A stretch of DNA of 64,000 nucleotides from DAIPKP01 sp964545875. GTDB lineage: Bacteria > Synergistota > Synergistia > Synergistales > Aminiphilaceae. This document shows, piece after piece, positions 16,579 to 25,464 of this stretch. Position 1 is the stretch's first letter, and every line of letters starts with the position of its first letter. The notes beneath the pieces are model-generated. The model worked only from the letters and a program-made list of their open reading frames with translations. It did not search any database and was not told where the DNA came from. A program made the translations under genes and the position numbers. The stretch is from contig CAZJHH010000003.1 of NCBI GenBank assembly GCA_964545875.1, forward strand, positions 124,001 to 188,000. The letters are read 5' to 3'.

Positions 16579-17504
16579 CCTTTCTCGTTCGAGTCCGGGT
16601 TCCCGCCACCACGGCCAACCTCGGCTCGGGGTTCGACACTCTGGGGATGGCTCTCTCGTTTTATAATTTTTACGATGTCCTCGAAAAACTATCTCCGGGG
16701 AAATACCGCATGGAGGTTTATGGAGAGGGAAGCAAGGGGCTTCAGGATCCACGAGAGAACATGGTGATTCAATCCTACGAAAAGGCCTTCCAGATCTGGG
16801 GAGAACCCGCTCCGGGCATGGCCTTCCGGGCTCAGAACGCGGTGCCTCTCTGCCGGGGCCTGGGAAGTTCCGCGGGAGCCGTGGTAGGAGGAGTGCTCCT
16901 GGCGAATGCCCTTCGGGAGTCCCCTCTTCCCCGGGAAGACCTTCTTCCTTTCATGGTAAGCCTCGAAGGGCATCCGGATAATGTGGTTCCCTGCTGTATC
17001 GGGGGATTCGTGGTGAGTTGCTGGGACGGCTCTTCTCTTCGATACGTGCGGCTCACCTCCTTTCCGGGGGATATGAAAATCGTGGTGGCGGTGCCGGAAT
17101 TCCACCTGGCCACCTCCTCTGCCCGGGAGGCTCTCCCCCGGGAAGTTCCCCTGGAGGATGCGGTGTTCAATGTAAGCCGGGCGGCGCTCTTCGCGGCATC
17201 CTGGGCCACGGGAAAATGGGAGCATCTCCCCTGGGCCATGGAAGATAAGCTCCATCAGCAATTCCGGGCAAAGCTCTTTCCCGGAGGAGAGCGAATTCTT
17301 CGGGAGGTTCGGGACGTTCCCGGGTGCATGGGCATGGCCATCAGCGGTTCCGGGCCGAGTATGCTCGCCTTTGTCCGGGGAAATCCCCAGCCTCTGGCGG
17401 AACGGATGTGCCACATTTTTTCCCAGAGCGGCGTCCGCTCCCGCTTCTTTGTGCTCCACCTCGATTGCCGGGGAGCTTTGGTGGAGGAAGGCTCCTCTCG
17501 ATGA
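16575..17504 (+). CDS. thrB: Homoserine kinase (GHMP family)
   Basis: A 309-residue GHMP kinase. The N-terminal VRVPATTANLGSGFDTLG block, the ATP loop PLCRGLGSSAGAVVGG (residues 91-106) and the C-terminal GMAISGSGPSMLAF motif identify ThrB. It phosphorylates homoserine, giving the substrate of the adjacent threonine synthase. It overlaps thrC and lysC by four bases on each side, so all three are probably translationally coupled. Confidence 0.95.
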   Translation: MTFLVRVRVPATTANLGSGFDTLGMALSFYNFYDVLEKLSPGKYRMEVYGEGSKGLQDPRENMVIQSYEKAFQIWGEPAPGMAFRAQNAVPLCRGLGSSAGAVVGGVLLANALRESPLPREDLLPFMVSLEGHPDNVVPCCIGGFVVSCWDGSSLRYVRLTSFPGDMKIVVAVPEFHLATSSAREALPREVPLEDAVFNVSRAALFAASWATGKWEHLPWAMEDKLHQQFRAKLFPGGERILREVRDVPGCMGMAISGSGPSMLAFVRGNPQPLAERMCHIFSQSGVRSRFFVLHLDCRGALVEEGSSR

Positions 17505-18712
17505 AGCGTATGGTGATGAAGTTCGGCGGCACCTCGGTGGCGGATATCCACCGCATCCAGGCAGTGGCGGGACGGGTGCTTCCCTTCGTGCAGAAAGGAT
17601 GTCAGGTGGCGGTGGTGGTTTCCGCCATGGGAAAGACCACGGACGGCCTTCTCTCCATGGCGGGGCAGCTCGGCGCTCCGGACCGCCGCGAAATCGACCA
17701 GCTTCTCGCCACGGGAGAGCAGCAGACCATCGCGCTGGTGGCCATGGCCCTCCGGGCTGCGGGGGTGCCTTCCCGATCCTATACGGGGCCTCAGGCGGGA
17801 ATCACCGCGGAAGGCTATCACATGGAGGGACGCATTCAGCGGATTCAGCCCTTTTTACTGGAGGAAGATCTGGAAGAAGGGGTGGTTCCGGTGATAGCGG
17901 GTTTTCAGGCCGCCTCCTCCAAAGGGGATGTCCTCACTCTCGGAAGAGGTGGGTCCGACCTCTCCGCAGTGGCTCTTGCCTGTGCTCTCGAGGCGGACGA
18001 ATGCCACATCTATACGGATGTGGAGGGAGTTTTCACGGCGGATCCCCGGATAGTGAACAACGCCCGAAAACTGAAACGGATTTCCTACGATATCTGCATG
18101 GAGATGGCGGTCATGGGAGCCAAGGTGCTCCAGGCCCGGAGCGTGGAGATGGCCTCCCGCTACGGAGTACCGGTCTATGTGGCATCGTCTTTTACGGAAG
18201 AGGAGGGAACATGGGTTATGCAGGAGAACGTAAACGAAAAGCTCTACGTCCACTCGGTGACGCACGATAGAAACGTGGCGAAAATCGCGGTTCTGGGAGT
18301 TCCGGACAAGCCGGGAATTGCCGCAGGGTTTTTCAGCCTTCTCGCCCAAAGCGGCATTGCCGTGGAGATGATTATCCAGAGCGTTATGCGGGGAGATATG
18401 AACGACATCGCCTTTCTCGTGCGCCGGGACGACCTGGGCAATGCCATTCGGGTGACCACGAACTACGTGGAGGAGGTGGGAGCCCAGGGAGTGAACTTCG
18501 ATACCGAAGTGGCCCGGGTTTCCGTGGTCGGTGCGGGAATCGGAAATCATCCCGAGGTGCCCTCTCAGATGTTCTCGGTCTTTGCGGATTTGGGAATCAA
18601 CATCGATATGATATCTTCCACCTCTCTCAACATCACCTGCGTGGTGGAGGCTCACCGGGTGGAGGAGGCGGTGAAGGCCCTGCATAAACGGTTCGTGGAA
18701 GGAGAGAACTGA
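17501..18712 (+). CDS. lysC: Aspartate kinase (monofunctional, two ACT domains)
   Basis: A 403-residue aspartokinase that starts the aspartate family pathway. The kinase core opens MVMKFGGTSVAD and has VVVSAMGKTTDGL, TLGRGGSDLSAVALA and YTDVEGVFTADPR. Two ACT domains (about 265-403) begin near VAKIAVLGVPDKPGIA and VARVSVVGAGIGNHPEV and would sense lysine, threonine or both. The start at 17501 overlaps the thrB stop; a much longer open frame upstream is an overlap artefact. Placement under the Thr T-box ties the first step of the pathway to threonine supply. Confidence 0.96.
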   Translation: MKRMVMKFGGTSVADIHRIQAVAGRVLPFVQKGCQVAVVVSAMGKTTDGLLSMAGQLGAPDRREIDQLLATGEQQTIALVAMALRAAGVPSRSYTGPQAGITAEGYHMEGRIQRIQPFLLEEDLEEGVVPVIAGFQAASSKGDVLTLGRGGSDLSAVALACALEADECHIYTDVEGVFTADPRIVNNARKLKRISYDICMEMAVMGAKVLQARSVEMASRYGVPVYVASSFTEEEGTWVMQENVNEKLYVHSVTHDRNVAKIAVLGVPDKPGIAAGFFSLLAQSGIAVEMIIQSVMRGDMNDIAFLVRRDDLGNAIRVTTNYVEEVGAQGVNFDTEVARVSVVGAGIGNHPEVPSQMFSVFADLGINIDMISSTSLNITCVVEAHRVEEAVKALHKRFVEGEN

Positions 18713-19716
18713 TGCGGGTGGCGGTCTTCGGAGCCACCGGCCTGGTGGGACGCGAAATGATGCGGGTTCTGGAGGAGCGGAACTTTCCCGTGGACGAACT
18801 GGTTCCCCTGGCCTCTCCCCGGTCCGAGGGAAAGAGCGTCCTTTTCCGGGGGGAGGCGGTGGAGGTTCACGGAGTATCCGGAAAGGCTTTCGAAGGAGTG
18901 GATCTTGCCCTCTTTTCCGCCGGGGGAGGCCCCTCCAGGGAGTGGGCTCCCGTGGCGGCTGAGGCGGGGGCGGTGGTGGTGGACAACAGCTCCGCCTGGC
19001 GCATGGCGGAGGAGGTTCCCCTGGTGGTGCCCGAGATAAATCCCGAAGACCTGGAGAAACACCGGGGAATCGTGGCGAATCCGAACTGCTCCACCATCCA
19101 GACCGTGGTGGCCCTGGCTCCTCTGCACCGGAAGGCGGTGCTCCGAAGCCTTGTGGCGGTGACTTTCCAGTCTGTGGCGGGCACGGGGAGCGCCGCCCTC
19201 CGGGAACTGGAGGAATCCTCCCGGAGCGTTTTGGATAATTCTTCCTGGACTCCCCGGATCTATCCCCACCCCATAGGATTCAACGTACTGCCCCACATTG
19301 GAGATTTCGACGATCAGGGGATTACCCAGGAAGAGTGGAAGATGATGCGGGAATCCCGCAAGATTCTGCATCTTCCGGATTTGCGGGTATCCTGCACCGC
19401 CACCCGGGTTCCCGTCTTCCGGGGGCATGGCGTGGCGGTCACCGCCGCCTTCGAAAAACCTCTCTCCCCCCAGGAGGCCCGGAATCTCCTGGAAGCCGCT
19501 CCGGGAGTCCTCGTGACAGACAATCCCGGAGAGAATCTCTATCCACTCCAGGGACGCGTAGGAGGAACCGATCCGGTTCAAGTGGGGCGAATCCGTCGAG
19601 AGCCGGATTTTCCGAACACCCTCTCCTTCTGGGTGGTGGGGGACAACCTCCGTAAGGGAGCGGCTCTCAACGCCGTGCAGATCGGAGAAGCTCTTCTGGA
19701 AAGAGGGCTTCTTTAA
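18712..19716 (+). CDS. asd: Aspartate-semialdehyde dehydrogenase
   Basis: A 334-residue NADP-dependent dehydrogenase that reduces aspartyl phosphate. The nucleotide-binding VAVFGATGLVGREMMRVL start, catalytic Cys126 in IVANPNCSTIQ, and late VGRIRRE substrate-binding region are present. The usual TYQAVSGAG segment reads TFQSVAGTG here. It starts inside the lysC stop (TGATG). No homoserine dehydrogenase gene is in the operon, so the Thr branch still needs hom from elsewhere. Confidence 0.95.
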   Translation: MRVAVFGATGLVGREMMRVLEERNFPVDELVPLASPRSEGKSVLFRGEAVEVHGVSGKAFEGVDLALFSAGGGPSREWAPVAAEAGAVVVDNSSAWRMAEEVPLVVPEINPEDLEKHRGIVANPNCSTIQTVVALAPLHRKAVLRSLVAVTFQSVAGTGSAALRELEESSRSVLDNSSWTPRIYPHPIGFNVLPHIGDFDDQGITQEEWKMMRESRKILHLPDLRVSCTATRVPVFRGHGVAVTAAFEKPLSPQEARNLLEAAPGVLVTDNPGENLYPLQGRVGGTDPVQVGRIRREPDFPNTLSFWVVGDNLRKGAALNAVQIGEALLERGLL

Positions 19717-20179
19717 CAAGACGGTTTCGGCGGTGCCGCCGCGTTCTATCCGCAGAAGATGCGCATTTTCGCAGATTTTTTTGGGTTTCCTCTCTGCGTT
19801 AATCCGCATCATCTGCGGATAGATTTTTTATGGCAGTTTCCACGGCAAACCTCGTACCCCCGATGCTGAATCCTTCGCTATCGGTCTCGGGCATACCTGG
19901 CACTGGCAAATCGAGGCTGTCTGTCCCTCAAGCGATTTTCCGTGGGGAGCCGAAACCTTGGGAATCTCGGGGGGCACCCCTGGATCGACAGGGGAGGACA
20001 CCGTAAGAGAGTTCGGGAACTCTCAAAGATCCCGCAATACTCCTTAGGAAGAAGCTCGAAAGGTCTGGTACAATAGCCGGGGCATTTTCCGGCGATGGGG
20101 AATTCCCGATTCGAATGCAACGCGAGAATTGAAGCTTCATCTCCGGAAGCTCAGTATTTCTTTATGGAGGCGAAAATCC
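19717..20179 (+). other. 463-base non-coding stretch between asd and lptA
   Basis: No gene is convincing here. It contains the nested inverted repeat described separately (19748-19820), then two adjacent hairpins: CCCCTG/CAGGGG (19977-19982 with 19989-19994) and GAGAGTT/AACTCTC around CGGG (20007-20024). An extended -10 promoter TG-G-TACAAT lies at 20066-20074 and would start the lptA-lptB transcript near 20081. The hairpin pair upstream of that promoter could be an RNA gene or terminator, but no T-run follows and I cannot name it. Confidence 0.5.
19748..19820. repeat. Nested inverted repeat (CGCAGA-type palindromic element)
   Basis: ATCCGCAGAAGATGCG at 19748-19763 is the reverse complement of CGCATCATCTGCGGAT at 19805-19820 with one mismatch. 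Inside, CGCAGA (19770-19775) pairs with TCTGCG (19793-19798), with a T-run and GGGTTTCC loop. It resembles the dispersed 'CGCAGATTAACGCAGA'-type palindromes found in many bacterial genomes; that likeness is from memory and not verified here. Confidence 0.6.
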
Positions 20180-20998
20180 ATGGGAACATGGCGAATACGG
20201 TATATGGGAGCGGTACTCCTCGTGCTTGCTCTCGCCCTGGCGGCCTGGGGAGAAAAGGTGCGCCTTTCGGCGGATACCATGCGGTACGAACCCGGAGAAG
20301 CTACCTTTTCGGTGGAGGGAAACGTGCGCATTCTCCGGGGAGAATCCCTCCTCACCGCCCGTCGGGGAACAGGGAAAAGCGACGGATCCTTCTTTCACCT
20401 GGAGGGTTCCGTCTCCTGCGATATGCCCGAAAGGAATCTGGCCTTCTCCTGCGAAAGCATCTTCTACCATCCCCGGGAAGCCTCCCGGATAGAAGCCTTC
20501 GGCAACGTGGAAGCCCGGCAGGGGGAAAACACCTTTCGAGCCTCCGAGGTGCTCTGGCGGCTCGGAGACATTCCCCATTACACCGCCAGCGGCGACGTCT
20601 ACGGAGCCTGGGGGGACCGCAGCTTCGAGGCGGGGCTTGCCACTCGCAAGGGAAACCAGTTCTGGGTCAAGAAAATGCGCCGTTTCGAAGATGCCCGGGA
20701 AGGGGTGCGCATTCAGGCTCCGGTTCTGGAGGGGCAGCTTCGGGAGGACGAAATGGTGGAGGTTATCGCTTCGGGAGGCGTGGTGATGGAAACCCTGGGA
20801 GTTCGGGGAAGTGCCATCCGGATTACCGGAGAGAAGTGCATCTATTCCCTCGCCAAGGGTACCCTGGTGATCTCCGGAGGAGCCTTCGCTCAACAGGGGG
20901 ATCGCAGCATGAGAGCGGAAAACTTCGTCTTCCGGCTGGATACCCGGGTTATCGAGGCCAAGGGAAAACCCCAGCTGGTCTTTACCGTGGGGGATTGA
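20180..20998 (+). CDS. lptA: LptA-type periplasmic LPS-transport protein (OstA-like)
   Basis: A 272-residue exported protein. Signal peptide (about 9-24, ending AAWG), then OstA/LptA beta-jellyroll repeats such as VRLSADTMRYEPGEATFSVE, GNVRILRG and IEAFGNVEARQGENTFRASE. It would form the periplasmic bridge that carries LPS from the LptBFG-LptC complex to LptD. It is longer than enterobacterial LptA (about 185), with two or more OstA units. Start ATG at 20180 has GGAGG nine bases upstream; the frame opens earlier but without a signal. LptB follows after two bases, as in many diderms. Confidence 0.85.
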   Translation: MGTWRIRYMGAVLLVLALALAAWGEKVRLSADTMRYEPGEATFSVEGNVRILRGESLLTARRGTGKSDGSFFHLEGSVSCDMPERNLAFSCESIFYHPREASRIEAFGNVEARQGENTFRASEVLWRLGDIPHYTASGDVYGAWGDRSFEAGLATRKGNQFWVKKMRRFEDAREGVRIQAPVLEGQLREDEMVEVIASGGVVMETLGVRGSAIRITGEKCIYSLAKGTLVISGGAFAQQGDRSMRAENFVFRLDTRVIEAKGKPQLVFTVGD

Positions 20999-21000
20999 CC

Positions 21001-21726
21001 ATGGCCCGCCGCATAGCAGCCCAGGGGCTCTGCAAGACCTATCGCCGCCGGCGGGTGGTTTCCTCGGTGCGTCTTACCGTGGGGCAGGGAGAGATCGTAG
21101 GCCTTCTGGGGCCCAACGGAGCTGGAAAGACCACCACTTTTTCCATGATCCTGGGGCTCGTCTCTCCCGACGAAGGCAAGATCTACTTCGACGGTGCCGA
21201 CGTGACGAACCTTCCCATGTACCAGCGAGCCCGGCTTGGCATGGGATATCTTCCCCAGGAAGCGTCGGTCTTCCGGGATCTCACGGTACGGGAAAATCTG
21301 CGTCTCGTTCTGGAGGAGCATGGACATCCCCGGCAGGAACAACGGGAGATCTTCGAGAGCCTTACGGAGGAGCTGGGGCTGCAGAAGGTGCTGGACGTGA
21401 AGGGCTATGCCCTGAGCGGCGGGGAGCGCCGCAGGGCGGAGATCGCCCGGTGCCTCGCGGGGCTTCCTGAATTCATTCTTCTGGATGAACCTTTCAGCGG
21501 CATCGACCCCATAGCGGTGTACGAAATACAGCAGATCATCCTCCGGCTCCGTAAAAAGGGATATGGAATTCTTCTTACGGATCATAACGTTCGGGAAACC
21601 CTTGCCATCACCGATCGAGCCTGTATTATCCATCAGGGCCAGGTGGTGGTGGAAGGGCCTCCCAAGGTGGTGGCGGAGAGTGAAGTGGCCAAGAAATTCT
21701 ACCTGGGAGAGCGGTTCAGCTGGTAG
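21001..21726 (+). CDS. lptB: LPS-export ABC transporter ATP-binding protein LptB
   Basis: A 241-residue ABC ATPase. Walker A is GPNGAGKTTT, signature LSGGERRRAEIARCL, Walker B FILLDEPFSGIDPIA, and the switch histidine sits in LLTDHNVRETLAI, the typical LptB ending. PQEASVFRDLTVRENL is the LptB-specific Q-loop neighbourhood. Two bases separate it from lptA. The membrane partners lptF/lptG are not in the window. Its 3' end overlaps the converging minus-strand protease gene by 11 bases. Confidence 0.96.
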   Translation: MARRIAAQGLCKTYRRRRVVSSVRLTVGQGEIVGLLGPNGAGKTTTFSMILGLVSPDEGKIYFDGADVTNLPMYQRARLGMGYLPQEASVFRDLTVRENLRLVLEEHGHPRQEQREIFESLTEELGLQKVLDVKGYALSGGERRRAEIARCLAGLPEFILLDEPFSGIDPIAVYEIQQIILRLRKKGYGILLTDHNVRETLAITDRACIIHQGQVVVEGPPKVVAESEVAKKFYLGERFSW

Positions 21727-22213
21727 AAGCCTCTTCTTTCGAAAGGAGAGGAATCTCGTACCATCGGTTTCCTTCGATGAGGCTTACAAGTTCTTCCACC
21801 CCTCGGGCTACCGAGGGCGAAAGCTCCGTCCCCAGCTCGGTGCACTCCGGTTGAATGCCGAGACAGAAAATGGAAAGGGAATCCAGAAAGGGCTCCAGCA
21901 GGCGTTCCAGAGGATATCCGTGGGTGGACCAGTTCTCCTGGGCCATCTCCAGAGGAGTGAAGCGCCTCAGGCTTCCCGGCGGAAGTCCCATATCCGAAGC
22001 GTCACAGATCAGAAGCATTTCGGGAGGATTTTTCCGCAGGAGCCCCAGAAAATTCTCCGGCTGGGTTTCGCAGATCCGGACTTCGCACTCTGTCTTCTCC
22101 CGGAGCCGTTCCCGAAGAAGCTCCGCCGCCCGGACTCCCGCTCCGTCGTCCCGGTGGAGAGGGTTTCCCATGCCCCAGATCATGAGGGCTTTCTTTGCAG
22201 ATGCATGCTTCAT
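21716..22213 (-). CDS. Hydrogenase maturation-type (M52) endopeptidase
   Basis: 165 residues. The motif LMIWGMGNPLHRDDGAGVRAAELL is the nickel-binding N-terminal signature of HycI/HoxM/HyaD proteases (GxGNxxxxDDG), and a second acidic site is in LICDASDMGL (usual D/A/D region). These clip the C-terminus of the large [NiFe]-hydrogenase subunit after nickel insertion. No hydrogenase gene is nearby, so the target is elsewhere or it has another role. The start MKHASAKK has only a modest AAGGACG site; the frame continues 44 codons upstream without similarity. Confidence 0.75.
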   Translation of the reverse strand: MKHASAKKALMIWGMGNPLHRDDGAGVRAAELLRERLREKTECEVRICETQPENFLGLLRKNPPEMLLICDASDMGLPPGSLRRFTPLEMAQENWSTHGYPLERLLEPFLDSLSIFCLGIQPECTELGTELSPSVARGVEELVSLIEGNRWYEIPLLSKEEASTS

Positions 22214-22450
22214 ACAGACACGTCCTTTTGCAGATAAGGTTTCTTCGAAGGGAATCATACAGAAAAAGCCCACCCCGCCGCAAGGTTCCGAAGACCTCTC
22301 GGGGAAAAATTTCTCTCCGGGGATCTTCGTATTCGGGTATCGCACGGTTATTTGGCCCGATTCGTTTTTCCGTGCTTATGCCGCCAGGCTTTTGACGGAT
22401 TGCTGACCACCGTTTTTTCATTACGGCCTTTTATGGGAGGAAAGAACCCT

Positions 22451-24025
22451 ATGCTTCGTCGAAGCGCTCGGATGGTGCGCCATGCCCTGATCATGATGTT
22501 CGGAACCTGTGCCAGTCGGGTACTCGGTCTTGTCCGGGAGATACTCATCGCCTCTTTTTTCGGAGCCACCCGCCAATTGGACGCCTTTTACGTGGCCTAT
22601 ACCCTGGCAAATCTCTCCCGGCAGCTTCTGGCGGAAGGAGCCCTTTCGGCAGCGTTCATTCCCGTCTTTTCGCGACTTCTTACCCGGGAAGGACGTCCCC
22701 GGGCGCTTCTTCTCGCTCGGCAGGCTCTCACGGTGCTCCTCGGAGCGGGCACTCTGGTGGTCCTTCTGGGAATTTGGGGATCCCCCGTGCTGGTACGCCT
22801 CATGGCTCCGGGGTTCGGGAGCGATTCCTTCCGGATGGCTGTGAGCCTCACCCGCTCGCTCTTTCCCTTTCTTCTCCTGGTCTCCGTGGCGGCTCTCGCC
22901 ATGGGAGTGCTCAACAGCATGGACCGTTTTTTCGTTCCCGCCGTGGCTCCCGCCCTGAGCAATGCAGTCTTTATCGGGGTGCTTCTTCTCTTCGCCCAGC
23001 GTGGGGGGGATCCGGGAATTCTCGTGTGGGGAGTGCTTCTGGGAGGGCTTTCCCAGATGTGTCTTCAGTGGCTCTGGACTCTCCGGCTCGGCATGCCCCT
23101 GGTGCCCGCTCTTCCTCGCCGGGAGGATACGGAACTGCGGAAAATGCTCACCCTCTTTCTCCCCTATGCGGCGGGGCTCTCGCTCAATCAACTCATGCCG
23201 GTGATCAGCAAGATTTTCGGCTCCTATCTCGAACCGGGAGCCATCTCGGTGCTCAACTACGCAGATCGGGTATTGCAGCTTCCCCTGGGGCTTTTCGTCA
23301 TCGCCATCTCTCAGGCCATACTTCCCCTGCTTTCCAAAATCGAACCCGAGGATGACGTGAGCTTTCTGGCGGCCCTGCAGGATGCGGTGCGCTTCGGCTG
23401 TTTCGTGGTGCTCCCGGTAAGCGTGGGGATGCTGCTCCTGGCGGATCCCATGGTACACCTTCTTTTCTATCGGGGGGCTTTTTCTCCCTGGGCCTGGAAG
23501 GCCACCAGCGGCGCTCTGGCCTGTTATGCCCTGGGGCTTCCGGGAATGGCATGCAACACCATTCTGCTTCGGGGGCTCTACGCCCAGGGATATGCCAAAA
23601 AGGCGGTTCTCGTCACTCTTACCAGCGTGGGAACCCATCTGATCTGTTCCCTGGTGCTCATGCGGTTCCTCTCCTTCCGGGGGCTGGCCCTCTCCGCATC
23701 CATATCCTTCACCGCCGCGGCCCTGGTGGGATACCTCCTTCTTCGAAGGGAGATGTCTTCGGGGGAATCTCTTTTTCCCCTTCCCTGGATTGCCCGGATA
23801 GGCACGGGGCTCTGCTGGCTCTTTGCGGGGGTGGGGGGGTACGGACTGCTTTTTCCGTATCCGGTGAGCGAAAGTTTCGCCCTCCGGGGGGTCTGGTTCG
23901 GGGGCGTCTTTATGTGGGGAATGGTTTTGTATGGTGTTGCCACCCGATACGTGGGAACCCATGAATGGCAGTGGATACGACAGGCCATAACACGGAAAGG
24001 AGAAATCCATGACGGAAAAAGATAA
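22451..24025 (+). CDS. murJ: Lipid II flippase MurJ (MviN)
   Basis: A 524-residue membrane protein with about 14 helices. The family start ASRVLGLVREILIASFFGATRQLDAFYVAYTLANLSRQLLAEG is nearly consensus, with the Arg in GLVRE and the later PLGLFVIAISQAILPLLSK block. It flips lipid II to the outside for peptidoglycan synthesis. Start MLRRSAR is supported by GGAGG 10 bases upstream; the earlier ATG at 22433 overlaps that RBS. The last 17 bases overlap hslO. Confidence 0.94.
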   Translation: MLRRSARMVRHALIMMFGTCASRVLGLVREILIASFFGATRQLDAFYVAYTLANLSRQLLAEGALSAAFIPVFSRLLTREGRPRALLLARQALTVLLGAGTLVVLLGIWGSPVLVRLMAPGFGSDSFRMAVSLTRSLFPFLLLVSVAALAMGVLNSMDRFFVPAVAPALSNAVFIGVLLLFAQRGGDPGILVWGVLLGGLSQMCLQWLWTLRLGMPLVPALPRREDTELRKMLTLFLPYAAGLSLNQLMPVISKIFGSYLEPGAISVLNYADRVLQLPLGLFVIAISQAILPLLSKIEPEDDVSFLAALQDAVRFGCFVVLPVSVGMLLLADPMVHLLFYRGAFSPWAWKATSGALACYALGLPGMACNTILLRGLYAQGYAKKAVLVTLTSVGTHLICSLVLMRFLSFRGLALSASISFTAAALVGYLLLRREMSSGESLFPLPWIARIGTGLCWLFAGVGGYGLLFPYPVSESFALRGVWFGGVFMWGMVLYGVATRYVGTHEWQWIRQAITRKGEIHDGKR

Positions 24026-24923
24026 CCCGGGTGCTTCGGTGCCCGAGGCTTCGGTGCATCGGGCGCTTCTCGCGGAAGGACAGGCTCGGGCTTTCGTGGT
24101 TCAGGCCACTCCGCTGGTACAGCGGCTCCGGGAGGTACATTCTCTCTCTCGGCTGAGTGCCGCCGCTTTGGGACGCCTCTCCATGGGGGCCATGATGATG
24201 GCCACGGATCAAAAAATAAAGGGCACTCGGATTATGCTCCGTATGGAGGGAAAAGGGCCTCTGGGAGGTCTCGTGGCGGATGCGGACATGGACGGAGGCC
24301 TTCGGGGGTACGTGGAAAACCCCGGAGTGGAACTTCCCCTCAATAAAAAGGGAAAGCTGGATGTCTCCGGAGGTATCGGCATTCCCGGACTGCTTACGGT
24401 GGTGAAGGATATCCGCATGAAGGAGCCCGTGCAGACTTCTCTTCCTCTGGCCACGGGAGAAGTGGCGGAGGATCTCGCCACCTACTACGTACAGTCCGAG
24501 CAAATTCCTTCGGCGGTGGGTCTCGGGGTGCTTCTGGACGGCGAAACCGTCCGGGGAGCGGGAGGGTATATGATTCAGCTTCTTCCGGATGCGCAGGAAT
24601 CTTTTATTGCGGAGCTCGAAGAGCTTCTTCGGTCTCTTCCTCCGGTGAGTTCCCTGGCGGAAGAGCACCAAGATCCGGAGCGGCTTCTTCGGGCGGTGGC
24701 GGGAAAATGGACCGTGGAATGGCTGGGTAAGAAGGATTTTTCCTTCTCCTGCAACTGTTCCCGGGAACTTGCGGCGTCTCTCATAAAGGCCGCCCTTTCC
24801 GGGGAGAATGCCATTACGGACTCTCAGGAACTCTGCTGCCGCTTCTGCAACACCTCCTATCTCTTCTCTTCCGAGGAGTGTGTCCGGCTGATGGCGGAAA
24901 AGAACATGGAGGAACCATCATGA
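24009..24923 (+). CDS. hslO: Redox-regulated chaperone Hsp33
   Basis: A 304-residue Hsp33. The N-terminal chaperone domain contains LSAAALGRLSMGAMMMATDQK, LGGLVADAD and GYVENPGVELPLN; the C-terminal redox switch has the zinc-binding CNC and, about 30 residues later, CRFC cysteines. Oxidation releases zinc and activates holdase function. The ATG overlaps the murJ end, RBS AAAGGAG upstream. The next gene starts within its stop. Confidence 0.95.
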   Translation: MTEKDNPGASVPEASVHRALLAEGQARAFVVQATPLVQRLREVHSLSRLSAAALGRLSMGAMMMATDQKIKGTRIMLRMEGKGPLGGLVADADMDGGLRGYVENPGVELPLNKKGKLDVSGGIGIPGLLTVVKDIRMKEPVQTSLPLATGEVAEDLATYYVQSEQIPSAVGLGVLLDGETVRGAGGYMIQLLPDAQESFIAELEELLRSLPPVSSLAEEHQDPERLLRAVAGKWTVEWLGKKDFSFSCNCSRELAASLIKAALSGENAITDSQELCCRFCNTSYLFSSEECVRLMAEKNMEEPS

Positions 24924-25459
24924 AGACGGGAAAAACTTTTATCGGTGCGGTACTTTTAGGCATTCTCTGTCTGCTTCCCTGGAACGCTTACGGGGCTCCC
25001 AAGGATTTTCAGAGTCTTCTCCGGGAGCGCCGGGTGAACCTCTGGGTTGAGGGAGAAGCTTTGGGAGATCTCATGATCGGCTCCCGGGGGCAGATGGAGT
25101 TCATCTACGTGGATAAACCCCTCATCGACCGGGCCCGCAAGGAGGGGTGGGGATCCGTTCCCGACTGGTTCCGCAATGAGTGCCAGTATTTCGGCAGTCC
25201 CGAACTGAAGGGAAAGGATCTCTTCGTGGTACGCTACAAGGCCCTCCTTCCCTGGGATTTTTCTCCCGAACATGTCCGGGTGGGGGAGCATGAAGTAACC
25301 TGGAAGGACGTTCTTACCAACAAAGCTTTCTTTCTCTGGGGAGAAATCCCATCGGGGGCTCAGGGAAATGTCGCCGTGGGAGTGCCTAAAATTTCCGGAA
25401 AGGTCACGGAAGTCGCCTACGGAGAGTATGCGGTGCCGTTTACGTTTCCCGGGAGGTGA
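24920..25459 (+). CDS. Exported protein of unknown function
   Basis: 179 residues with a signal peptide (about 5-24, ending AYGAP). I do not recognise the mature domain. It is aromatic and charged, with two cysteine-poor halves and a GKDLFVVRYKALLPWDFSPEHVRVGEHEVTWKDVLT stretch spread over its centre; only one cysteine (ECQYF) remains after the signal. GGAGG precedes the ATG, which overlaps the hslO stop by four bases. Two zinc-ribbon genes follow. The AT/GC content and codon use match its neighbours. Confidence 0.75.
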   Translation: MKTGKTFIGAVLLGILCLLPWNAYGAPKDFQSLLRERRVNLWVEGEALGDLMIGSRGQMEFIYVDKPLIDRARKEGWGSVPDWFRNECQYFGSPELKGKDLFVVRYKALLPWDFSPEHVRVGEHEVTWKDVLTNKAFFLWGEIPSGAQGNVAVGVPKISGKVTEVAYGEYAVPFTFPGR

Positions 25460-25464
25460 GAAGC

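Noticed and set aside
22421..24010. 529-codon minus-strand frame opposite murJ
   Set aside because: Composition is charged and repetitive; MurJ on the plus strand is unmistakable.
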